Assembly (NCBI RefSeq): GCF_001424145.1
Contig: NZ_LMQM01000004.1
Location: 23,874-87,873 of the forward strand
Origin: Chryseobacterium sp. Leaf404
GTDB lineage: Bacteria; Bacteroidota; Bacteroidia; Flavobacteriales; Weeksellaceae
Reading direction: 5' to 3'
DNA: 64,000 nt
Positions within the stretch are counted from its first letter, which is position 1, and every line of letters begins with the position of its first letter. Positions 1-6,633 of the stretch are shown here, in pieces. The notes beneath the pieces were generated by a model. That model did not search any database, was not told where the DNA came from, and was given only the letters and a program-made list of their open reading frames with translations. The translations under genes were made by a program, and so were the position numbers.

Positions 1-86
1 ACAGAAATTCAGACCGAATTGTTTTCACTAAAAAAGGAGATGTTTATTTGACTAAAAATCATTATAAAAGTTTTGAAAAACAGTAA
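1..86 (+). CDS. Barnase-type secreted ribonuclease, C-terminal end (cut by window edge)
   Basis: An open frame enters from the left edge and stops at 84-86. Its last 27 residues align without gaps to the C-terminus of Bacillus barnase (mature residues 83-109). They start with RNSDR (barnase Arg83 and Arg87, both active-site residues) and contain NHYKSF, where His and Tyr match catalytic His102 and Tyr103. About 12 of 27 positions are identical by eye. Barnase is an extracellular guanyl-preferring endoribonuclease that is lethal in the cytoplasm unless bound by barstar. A barstar-like gene lies at 726. The stop overlaps the start of the next gene by 14 bases. Only the tail is visible, so the N-terminal domain and signal peptide cannot be judged. 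Confidence 0.72.
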   Translation, partial: RNSDRIVFTKKGDVYLTKNHYKSFEKQ

Positions 87-684
87 ATTTTTGCTTTTCG
101 CACTTCTCTTTTTACTAAGCAACTCTTGCAGCGATAAAAAGAGCAACCCCGTTAAGGACAAAAAAGGAGTTGTTATTTTGATTCAACCTTTCAAAGACAT
201 GAATTCGGAAACCACAAAATGTGTTGCTGATCAAATTAAAAATGTTTATCCACACATAAAAGTTTTGGAATCTATCGATCTGCCGAAAGAAGCTTATTAT
301 AAAGACAGAAATCGATACAGAGCAGATTCCATCATTAAATATTTAAGTCAGAACACAGAAACTGGATTTGTAAAAATTGGCTTAACAACCAAAGACATTA
401 GCACAACAAAGGGAGTAGTGAAAGATTTCGGAGTCATGGGGTTAGGCTTTCGACCAGGGAAATCCTGTGTTGCATCAAGTTTCAGATTAAATAAAAAAAA
501 TAAGAACGAACAGTTTTTTAAAGTGGCAATCCACGAGATTGGGCATACACAAGGTCTTGACCATTGTCCGGAAAAAACATGCTTTATGAGAGACGCAGAA
601 GGAAAAAACCCAACCGATGAAGAGATTGATTTCTGTAAAAAATGCAAGACTTTTCTTAAAAATAAAAACTGGGAGTTCAATTAA
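73..684 (+). CDS. Archaemetzincin-like (M54) metalloprotease lipoprotein
   Basis: This 203-residue protein starts with a lipoprotein signal (Lys-rich start, hydrophobic stretch, lipobox SNSC with Cys19), so it should sit in a membrane facing the periplasm or outside. At residues 154-165 it has HEIGHTQGLDHC, followed by PEKTCFM and a late CKKC. This is the archaemetzincin signature HExxHxxGxxxC-x4-CxM...CxxC: the three His and the Glu bind and activate catalytic zinc, and the four Cys hold a structural zinc. The spacer before CxxC is 15 rather than the usual 17. The TTG start at 73 lies inside the RNase stop region, suggesting translational coupling. An exported, lipidated member is unusual, since known archaemetzincins are soluble intracellular proteins. 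Substrate unknown. Confidence 0.75.
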   Translation: MKNSKFLLFALLFLLSNSCSDKKSNPVKDKKGVVILIQPFKDMNSETTKCVADQIKNVYPHIKVLESIDLPKEAYYKDRNRYRADSIIKYLSQNTETGFVKIGLTTKDISTTKGVVKDFGVMGLGFRPGKSCVASSFRLNKKNKNEQFFKVAIHEIGHTQGLDHCPEKTCFMRDAEGKNPTDEEIDFCKKCKTFLKNKNWEFN

Positions 685-697
685 ATTCATAAACTCT

Positions 698-705
698 TAC
701 CTTTG
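698..705 (+). promoter_or_regulatory. Putative -7 promoter box of the barstar gene
   Basis: TACCTTTG matches the Bacteroidota -7 consensus TAnnTTTG and lies 20 bases before the barstar ATG. No convincing -33 TTG is visible. It would give the inhibitor its own transcript, independent of the toxin. Confidence 0.5.
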
Positions 706-725
706 CAACTCTTAAAAATTAAACT

Positions 726-1049
726 ATGAACACAATATACATCGACTTCGCAGACCTTGGTGATTACGAAGATTTTTATACGCAGCTGAAAGAAAAAGTA
801 AAACTTCCGGAGCATTTTGGGGATAATCTGGATGCACTTTCTGATGTGATTTCCGGCGAACTGGAAATGCCTCTGCATCTTGAATTTGTTAATATGAGCG
901 TTGATCAGCTTGAAATTTTTGAAGATCTTCTGACAACTTTGGAGGATGCCGAAGATGAAGTGGAAGATTTTTCTTTTGCGTACTACATCGAGCAATATGA
1001 AGACGATGATGAAAATGATACTGATGATGAAAATGATACTGCTGAATAG
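726..1049 (+). CDS. Barstar family ribonuclease inhibitor
   Basis: This 107-residue protein has the barstar-family N-terminal half: a first beta strand (NTIYIDFADL), a helix with DFYTQLKEKVKLP, then HFGDNLDALSDVI, the family hallmark that forms the acidic barnase-binding helix and loop. The second half is very acidic and ends in a repeated DDENDT tail that looks like a small duplication. Barstar blocks the active site of barnase in the cytoplasm, so this is the likely immunity protein for the RNase whose end lies at 1-86. The metalloprotease gene sits between the two. ATG start at 726 downstream of its own -7 box. Confidence 0.85.
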   Translation: MNTIYIDFADLGDYEDFYTQLKEKVKLPEHFGDNLDALSDVISGELEMPLHLEFVNMSVDQLEIFEDLLTTLEDAEDEVEDFSFAYYIEQYEDDDENDTDDENDTAE

Positions 1050-1077
1050 TTTTCGTAAAATTTTTCGCTAAAACACA

Positions 1078-1112
1078 AACCTTCAAGGTTTTTAAAGCCC
1101 TGAAGGTTTATA
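1078..1112 (+). terminator. Hairpin terminator after the barstar gene
   Basis: Arms AACCTTCA (1078-1085) and TGAAGGTT (1101-1108) pair, with a further GG/CC step inside. The hairpin follows the barstar stop; the tail is T/A-rich rather than a pure T run. Confidence 0.5.
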
Positions 1113-1120
1113 AAAATAAA

Positions 1121-1150
1121 GAATCCCCGCAAATTAAATTTGCGGGGTTC
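1121..1150 (-). terminator. Rho-independent terminator of the alkaline phosphatase gene
   Basis: Perfect 9-bp stem CCCCGCAAA (1125-1133) with TTTGCGGGG (1139-1147). Read on the minus strand it follows the phosphatase stop and is trailed by a T-rich stretch. Confidence 0.75.
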
Positions 1151-1168
1151 TGTTTGCATTTCAATAAA

Positions 1169-2812
1169 TTATTTCCCTAAAACTTCCGTCAACGGTTGGC
1201 CAACGTTTCCACTTGGGTTTTCAATTCTTAAAAACTGTGCGATGGTTGGTGCAATATCCGTCATAAAATGTGGCGCATTGCTTTCTCCCTGCGGAACTTT
1301 CCAGCCCATAAAAATCAGTGGAATGTGGGCATCGTAAGAATTCCATACACTGTGTGTGGTTCCTTTTTTAGCATAAGTAGGCAGCATTCCGTCATGAGAA
1401 ACGATTTGAATATCGCCGCTTCGCTGCCAGTTGTAACCATTGATCACTCTGGACTTAATCGGTTCCGGAATGGGTGCGCTGCCGGCTTCCTTCAAATCTA
1501 CAGCGAATAAAACGCGTGAGTCTTTGTTGAGATTCTCGATGATGCTTTTTTTAACCGCAGATTCATCCAGCTTTTTCTCGTTAATCAACTGATGATTTAG
1601 GTAAATCTGATAATTATCAATTCCTAAAATTAATTTGCTTGAGGCGTATTTTGTTTCCAATTCGGCACCTAAATTTTTCTCTAAACCGTCATCAAAAAAT
1701 CCGGACAGCATTTTATTTTCTTTCATGTAACCCTCCGCGTGCGCTCCACCGTGGTCAGCAGAAAGGAAAACCAAATATTCGCCTTTCCCTACTTTTTGGT
1801 CAAGCATTTTAAAGAAATTTGCTAATTCTATATCCAGTCTTAAGTACGTGTCTTCCACTTCAATCGCATTGGGTCCGTAAGCGTGACCTACGTAATCTGT
1901 GGAAGCAACGTTGATGGCAAGAAAATCAGTAATTTGATCTTTGCCCAATTGATATCCATCAATAGCGGCTTCTGCAAATTTTAATGTATACGTATTTCCA
2001 AAAGGTGTTGTTCTCAAAACACCTTTATTTAATGCAAAATCTGCCGCAAGATTGTTATAGGGGAAAGTAGGATTTTTCGCAGTTCCCACAGGTTTTTCCC
2101 AAGGCACGTCGTCTCTTGTACTTTCTGTGTATTCGGTGATGGGTAATAAAGTATTCCATCCGTTGGCAACTAATTTTTCTGCTAACTTTCGATCATTGAA
2201 TTTATTTACCCAATCCGGCAAACTGCTCATGTAATAAGAACTTGTCACAAAATTTCCGTTGGTTTCATCAAACCAGAAAGCACCTGTCGGATTATGTCCG
2301 GCCGGTAAAATAGACGCTCTGTCTTTCAGTGAAACGCCGACCACTTTAGATTCATAATTACTTGCAATTCTCAGCTGATCTGTGATAGTAGTGCTCCAGA
2401 GATTTTTCGGGGAATGACCACCTATCTTGTCATTAGTACCCACTCCTTTTGCATCTGCGTCTGCAGTACAGTACACGTTTTTCCCGGTTTGTTTATCCGT
2501 CCAGTCATTTCCCGCAATCCCGTGAATAGCAGGAACCGAACCAGTATAAATAGTGGTATGACCGATTGCCGTAACCGTCGGAACATAAGGAATCATCACA
2601 TTATTAAACGAAAAACCTTTGTTGAGCATTCTTTTAAACCCATCTTCACCGTACTTATCATAAAAACGGTAGAGGTAATCCCACCTCATCTGATCGATCA
2701 CCAAACCGACAACCAATTTTGGTTTTTCTAATTGAGATTTTTTATTTTTCTGCGCATTTACCGTCATTAAAGAGATGAAAGTAACTGCCGCAATAGAAAT
2801 TTTCCTAAACAT
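1169..2812 (-). CDS. pafA: PafA-type alkaline phosphatase
   Basis: This 547-residue exported phosphomonoesterase hydrolyses phosphate monoesters in the periplasm. The N-terminus is a signal peptide ending near NAQ. The order of active-site elements matches Elizabethkingia PafA: a zinc Asp at residue 40 (VIDQMRWDY), the nucleophile Thr in PTVTAIGH (Thr81, Thr79 in the reference), Asn102, the KDR pair near 163-165 (Lys162 and Arg164 in the reference), and the zinc ligands in SADHGGAH. Length fits the family. PafA enzymes are typically expressed regardless of phosphate supply. It is a single-gene unit with a -7 box upstream and a strong terminator downstream. Confidence 0.93.
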   Translation of the reverse strand: MFRKISIAAVTFISLMTVNAQKNKKSQLEKPKLVVGLVIDQMRWDYLYRFYDKYGEDGFKRMLNKGFSFNNVMIPYVPTVTAIGHTTIYTGSVPAIHGIAGNDWTDKQTGKNVYCTADADAKGVGTNDKIGGHSPKNLWSTTITDQLRIASNYESKVVGVSLKDRASILPAGHNPTGAFWFDETNGNFVTSSYYMSSLPDWVNKFNDRKLAEKLVANGWNTLLPITEYTESTRDDVPWEKPVGTAKNPTFPYNNLAADFALNKGVLRTTPFGNTYTLKFAEAAIDGYQLGKDQITDFLAINVASTDYVGHAYGPNAIEVEDTYLRLDIELANFFKMLDQKVGKGEYLVFLSADHGGAHAEGYMKENKMLSGFFDDGLEKNLGAELETKYASSKLILGIDNYQIYLNHQLINEKKLDESAVKKSIIENLNKDSRVLFAVDLKEAGSAPIPEPIKSRVINGYNWQRSGDIQIVSHDGMLPTYAKKGTTHSVWNSYDAHIPLIFMGWKVPQGESNAPHFMTDIAPTIAQFLRIENPSGNVGQPLTEVLGK

Positions 2813-2832
2813 TAAATATCTTTTTGTGCTGA

Positions 2833-2840
2833 CAAATTTA
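2833..2840 (-). promoter_or_regulatory. Putative -7 promoter box of pafA
   Basis: On the minus strand the bases read TAAATTTG, a match to TAnnTTTG, 20 bases before the pafA ATG. Confidence 0.5.
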
Positions 2841-2999
2841 AAGATTTTGAAAGTTTTGGTGTGTGAAATTTTATTTAAATTTTTAGAGATATTTCATTAC
2901 AATGAATCCAAATAATTGCATAATATTTAACTGAATATTTCATTTTTAAGAACCTTCTCAGTAATTTTGGAATAATCCATCCTCTAAATAAATGCTGTA

Positions 3000-3290
3000 A
3001 TGAAATTTGTCATACATTCCCTTTTATTTGTTTCAATATTGCTGTTTGGCTGGCTTTTGATGAGCAACGTCAATCTGATTAACGTTGCCTCCACGCTAAA
3101 TGAATCTGAAATCCATTCATAAACCGCTGCAGTAAACAGTTTTACAGACATTTACAAACTAAGGGAATTTACAATTGAGAAAATCAATAACATCAAGGTC
3201 ATCCGCAACAGATTTTCAGAAAATGCTTATGTGAGAATTTCAATAATTGCTGTTTTAATTCTTGTACAGATCATTCTATACACTACATAG
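3000..3290 (+). pseudogene. Small two-helix membrane protein interrupted by an in-frame stop
   Basis: From ATG at 3000 the frame stays open to TAG at 3288 except for one TAA at 3120-3122 (codon 41). The first part is a hydrophobic helix (IHSLLFVSILLFGWLLM). The part after the stop has a short charged region and a second helix (ISIIAVLILVQIILY). Both halves are in the same frame, so a single substitution (for example CAA to TAA) explains the break. I do not recognise a named family. It fills most of the 2813-3425 gap. The alternative is a real 40-residue membrane peptide. Confidence 0.5.
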
Positions 3291-3425
3291 ACAAAGCAGA
3301 TTGAATTTTAATCCTAAATACGGCTCATAAGATGACAGATGAAGATTCCTGATAAAATTTAGAGAAATATTCAAAGTTCGGAGAAAAATTTCGATATTTA
3401 CATAAAACTAAATCCTTCTGTTTCC

Positions 3426-4496
3426 ATGAAAAAAGTCTTTGTTTTCGTTATTTTTTTATTTGCAGTTCATCAAATTTGTGCTCAGGACAAAACCTATAAA
3501 TGCGAAAAAGTATACGATGCGGTAAAACTGATTGATGCAGAAAAATATGATGAAGCCATTGCCATGCTCAGGGAATGCGAAAAAATTGACCCGCAGGAAT
3601 ATACCTATCCTTACGAAATTGCATTAGCTTTCACCTATAATAAAAAGTACAATAAAGCAATAGATCAACTCCTAAAAATAAAAAATTACGAAAACCTCCG
3701 CGCCGATTATTATCAGCTGCTGGGAAACAATTATGATTATCTTGAAAAGCCGGAGAAGGCTATTGCTATTTATGATGAAGGTTTAAAAAAATTTCCGAAT
3801 GCGGGAAGACTCTATCTGGAGCGCGGTGTTGTTTTTGAGTTTGAAAAAAAATACGACGAAGCTATTGCTTCTTACGAAAAAGGAATGCGTGTGGAGCCCA
3901 ATTATCCGTCAAACTATTACAGAGCAGGAAGACTTTTCATGAATTCTCAAAACACCATGAAAGGACTTATATACGGTGAAATTTTCGTAAATCTCGAGCG
4001 AACAACAAAGCGCACAAAAGAAATAAGTAAGATGCTTTTTGACACATACAAAACGGCAATTAAAATTGAAAATCAAAATAAAGTACAAATCGCTTTTTGT
4101 AAATCTGTGCAAATAGATGTTTCTGATGTCAACAACGAGAAGCTGCCTTACTGCATGGTTTTTGAGAAAAATATACTTTTTTCTGTGATAGGTCACGATA
4201 GTTTCAGTCTTGCATCTTTTGCCAAAATGAGAGAAAGATTCCTGAAGGAATATTATCTTAAAGATATTAAAAACTACCCGAATATTCTCATTGAGTTTCA
4301 AAAAAAAATGGAAGACAACAATGTCTTTAATGCATACAATCACTATCTCTTTCAAATTGGTGATGAGCAGGGATTTGATGCATGGCAAACCGCAAACAGT
4401 GCAGAATATGACAAATTCGTTGACTGGTACACCAAGACAGAAAACGGTTTAGAAATGAATCAGAAGGGCGTTTTTATTTCAGATCAAATCAAATAG
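3426..4496 (+). CDS. Secreted tetratricopeptide repeat protein
   Basis: This 356-residue protein has a clear signal peptide (cut near CAQD) and then at least four TPR-like units in the first half, with motifs such as YDEAIAMLRECEKIDP, YNKAIDQLLKI, PEKAIAIYDEGLKKFP and YDEAIASYEKGMRVEP. TPRs are helix pairs that mediate protein-protein contacts. The C-terminal half lacks clear repeats and has no recognisable catalytic motif. It likely acts in the periplasm as a scaffold; partner unknown. It is transcribed alone. Confidence 0.75.
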   Translation: MKKVFVFVIFLFAVHQICAQDKTYKCEKVYDAVKLIDAEKYDEAIAMLRECEKIDPQEYTYPYEIALAFTYNKKYNKAIDQLLKIKNYENLRADYYQLLGNNYDYLEKPEKAIAIYDEGLKKFPNAGRLYLERGVVFEFEKKYDEAIASYEKGMRVEPNYPSNYYRAGRLFMNSQNTMKGLIYGEIFVNLERTTKRTKEISKMLFDTYKTAIKIENQNKVQIAFCKSVQIDVSDVNNEKLPYCMVFEKNILFSVIGHDSFSLASFAKMRERFLKEYYLKDIKNYPNILIEFQKKMEDNNVFNAYNHYLFQIGDEQGFDAWQTANSAEYDKFVDWYTKTENGLEMNQKGVFISDQIK

Positions 4497-4510
4497 TTTT
4501 TGATTAAATT

Positions 4511-4885
4511 TCAAGCACACTCTTTGCAAACTCCCGTCAACACACAATTTACACTTTCCACAGAATACCCTTTCTCAAGAGAAAACTGCACGGCAATCGG
4601 CAAGCATTCTATTGTTTCACATTTTGTGCATCTGAAATGAAAATGATGGTCGGCCAATTTCTTTTCGTCACATTTAATGCAGACAGCAAAATACTGTTTT
4701 CCATCTTCGGCAACAATTCTGTGGAGAATTCCGTCTTCACAGAAACGGTTCAGCACGCGGTAGACCGTCGCTCTATCCATATCTACAGCAACTTTTTTCA
4801 TAACAGCTTCCTGGCTCATCGCTTTTTTTGAATCTGCCAAAACATTTAAGACTGCTTCTTTTGCGGGTGTACTTCTTCTTTTCAT
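4511..4885 (-). CDS. Fur family metal- or peroxide-responsive repressor
   Basis: This 124-residue protein has the Fur fold: an N-terminal winged helix (ATVYRVLNRFCEDGIL is the recognition region) and a C-terminal metal-binding dimerisation domain with the HHFHFRC signature (His80 to Cys86). Three CxxC pairs are visible: 69-72, 86-89 and 120-123; the last two likely hold structural zinc. It is slightly short at the N-terminus compared with classical Fur. Whether it senses iron, zinc or peroxide cannot be decided from sequence. It is divergent from a thioredoxin-reductase-like gene, with an inverted repeat between them that could be its operator. Confidence 0.88.
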   Translation of the reverse strand: MKRRSTPAKEAVLNVLADSKKAMSQEAVMKKVAVDMDRATVYRVLNRFCEDGILHRIVAEDGKQYFAVCIKCDEKKLADHHFHFRCTKCETIECLPIAVQFSLEKGYSVESVNCVLTGVCKECA

Positions 4886-4889
4886 ATTT

Positions 4890-4914
4890 ATTAATGCGAT
4901 AATGTTGCAATAAT
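4890..4914. promoter_or_regulatory. Candidate operator (inverted repeat) for the Fur-family repressor
   Basis: ATTAATGC and GCAATAAT are arms of an interrupted inverted repeat (7 of 8 bases pair) with a 9-base spacer. It lies 5 bases upstream of the repressor start and overlaps the TTG (-33) of the divergent promoter, an ideal place to repress both genes. Binding is inferred. Confidence 0.4.
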
Positions 4915-4934
4915 AAAAATTTTATCTAAATTTG
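4905..4934 (+). promoter_or_regulatory. Promoter of the thioredoxin-reductase-like gene
   Basis: TTG at 4905-4907, a 19-base spacer and TAAATTTG at 4927-4934 fit the Bacteroidota promoter (TTG, about 19 bases, TAnnTTTG). The start codon is 49 bases further on. Confidence 0.65.
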
Positions 4935-4983
4935 ACAAACATTTCAAACAAAATTTTGTCTTAATTTTTTTAAATCAAAAATT

Positions 4984-5889
4984 ATGAATCCAACACAATA
5001 CGACGTCATCATTATCGGCGGAAGCTACGCCGGACTTTCGGCTGCAATGGCTTTGGGAAGATCACTGCGAAAAACTTTGATCATCGACAGCGGAAAACCC
5101 TGCAACGAACAGACACCTCATTCTCAAAATTTCCTGACTCAGGATGGAAAATCACCTAAAGAAATTTCAGCTTTAGCGAAAAGTCAGGTTTCCAGATATG
5201 AAACTGTTGAATTTCTTGACGGCAAAGCTGTTTCGGCCAAAAAAACTGATTTTGGTTTTGAAATTGAGATTGAAGACGGTGAACAATTTAATTCAAAAAA
5301 ACTGATTGTGGCAACAGGAATTTTGGATGAAATCCCAGACATCAAAGGTTTTAAAGAATCCTGGGGAATATCGCTGATTCACTGCCCGTACTGCCATGGT
5401 TATGAATACAGAGGCAAAAAAACTGGGATAATTGCTAATGGTGATAAGGCGTTTCATATTTCTTCACTCGTAAAAAACCTAACTGATAATGTGACGGTTC
5501 TAACAAGAGGTAAAGCTGAGTTTTCCGAAGAACAGTTAGAAAAATTGAAGAACAACAAAATCGAAATCATTGAAACCGAAATTACCGAACTGAAACATGA
5601 AAATGGTTACGTAAAAAGTCTGATTTTTGAAGACGGAAAAGAAATTGATTTTAAAGCAGTGTACGGTGCATTTCTATTTGCGCAACATTCTTATATTCCA
5701 GAAAACTTAGGTTGTGAGTTGACAGAATTTGGTCATGTTAAAACTGATTTGTTTCAAAAAACAAACGTTGCGGGAATTTTCGTCTGTGGCGACAATTCTT
5801 CGGTGATGCGCTCGGTAGCCAATGCAGTATTGACGGGAAATGTAGCGGGAGTAATGGCGAATATGGAACTGGTGAGGGATTGTTTTTAA
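4984..5889 (+). CDS. Thioredoxin-reductase-like FAD/NAD(P)-dependent oxidoreductase
   Basis: This 301-residue flavoprotein has an N-terminal FAD-binding Rossmann motif (IIIGGSYAGLSAA, residues 9-21), an ATGILDEIP segment after the first FAD half, and a redox pair CPYC at residues 134-137. The C-terminus carries the second FAD motif (GIFVCGDNSS). It resembles thioredoxin reductase in length and order, but the pyridine-nucleotide motif is weak (GIIANGDKAFHIS), so it may belong to the group acting on other disulfides or on small dithiols. Divergent location from a Fur-family gene suggests control by metal or oxidative stress. Confidence 0.85.
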   Translation: MNPTQYDVIIIGGSYAGLSAAMALGRSLRKTLIIDSGKPCNEQTPHSQNFLTQDGKSPKEISALAKSQVSRYETVEFLDGKAVSAKKTDFGFEIEIEDGEQFNSKKLIVATGILDEIPDIKGFKESWGISLIHCPYCHGYEYRGKKTGIIANGDKAFHISSLVKNLTDNVTVLTRGKAEFSEEQLEKLKNNKIEIIETEITELKHENGYVKSLIFEDGKEIDFKAVYGAFLFAQHSYIPENLGCELTEFGHVKTDLFQKTNVAGIFVCGDNSSVMRSVANAVLTGNVAGVMANMELVRDCF

Positions 5890-5931
5890 GCCTGATAATC
5901 TGAAAATAGGAAGATAAAAACAGGCTGCCTT

Positions 5932-5956
5932 AAATTAATTCTGACAGCCTTTTTTA
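5932..5956 (+). terminator. Terminator between the oxidoreductase and the convergent secreted protein
   Basis: AGGCTG (5932-5937) pairs with CAGCCT (5945-5950), followed by a T run to 5956. It may work in both directions. Confidence 0.65.
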
Positions 5957-5971
5957 TGTTACTTTAAAATC

Positions 5972-6508
5972 TTAAGCCTTCCAGAAAGACCAGACTGTTC
6001 CGTTAAAAAAAGCAAGAACTTTTCTTGTAGTATCGTAAACCATCATCCCAGGTGCCGGATTGACGATGCTGGTTTGCGGATTGGCAACTTTAGGCAAAAC
6101 CATAGCTTTGTTTTTGTCTTCCAATACCAAAATTCCAGGCGTGGAAGTAGGTGTCCCGATGCTCACTTTCGCATCTGAAGACTCCTCGGATGCATTCTGG
6201 ATGGTAATCCCATTGATGTTGGTCACAGGATCCGTAGTTTTTCCTGTAGTATCAACAGAAAGATCTTTCCAGCCGCCGGAATATTTAACTTTTACCTTGT
6301 GCGTTGCTACATCATAAGCCATAATTCCGTTTGCAGCTGTGATAAGTTTTGAAACATTGGTTACCCAGTGCAAAATCATACCCCTGTTCTGGTTACTTCC
6401 AAACTCCAGCGATACTGAATTATTGGAAATACCCGGCTTTCCTATTGCCACCTGTGCGTGGGCAAGCATTGTGCTCTGCAAAATACTGAGCGTTAACAAA
6501 ATTCTCAT
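5972..6508 (-). CDS. Small secreted protein with two GxMxYD repeats (module partner, copy 1)
   Basis: This 178-residue protein has a signal peptide (MRILLTLSILQSTMLAHAQ) and begins its mature part with VAIGKP. It holds two copies of a motif G-x-M-x-Y-D followed by a Trp about 16 residues later: GIMAYDVATHKV...GGW and GMMVYDTTRKVLAFF...W, the latter at the C-terminus (WSFWKA). Similar short motifs occur in exported Bacteroidota proteins. It is clearly paralogous to the protein at 59657-60190: both contain VLPKV-NPQ and end in an aromatic W-S-(F/Y)-W-K. It sits downstream of a decayed large secreted protein just as the paralogue sits downstream of an intact one. Function unknown. Confidence 0.72.
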   Translation of the reverse strand: MRILLTLSILQSTMLAHAQVAIGKPGISNNSVSLEFGSNQNRGMILHWVTNVSKLITAANGIMAYDVATHKVKVKYSGGWKDLSVDTTGKTTDPVTNINGITIQNASEESSDAKVSIGTPTSTPGILVLEDKNKAMVLPKVANPQTSIVNPAPGMMVYDTTRKVLAFFNGTVWSFWKA

Positions 6509-6633
6509 TTTTTTTCTTTTTTTCTTTTTTTTAGTGTGACTAAGTCTGTGTGGCTAGAATCCTCTACCTGTAACTCTGTGTACGATTCACTTTTTTATGT
6601 TGGTTGAATATCGTTGTGCTTTGAAATTATTAC

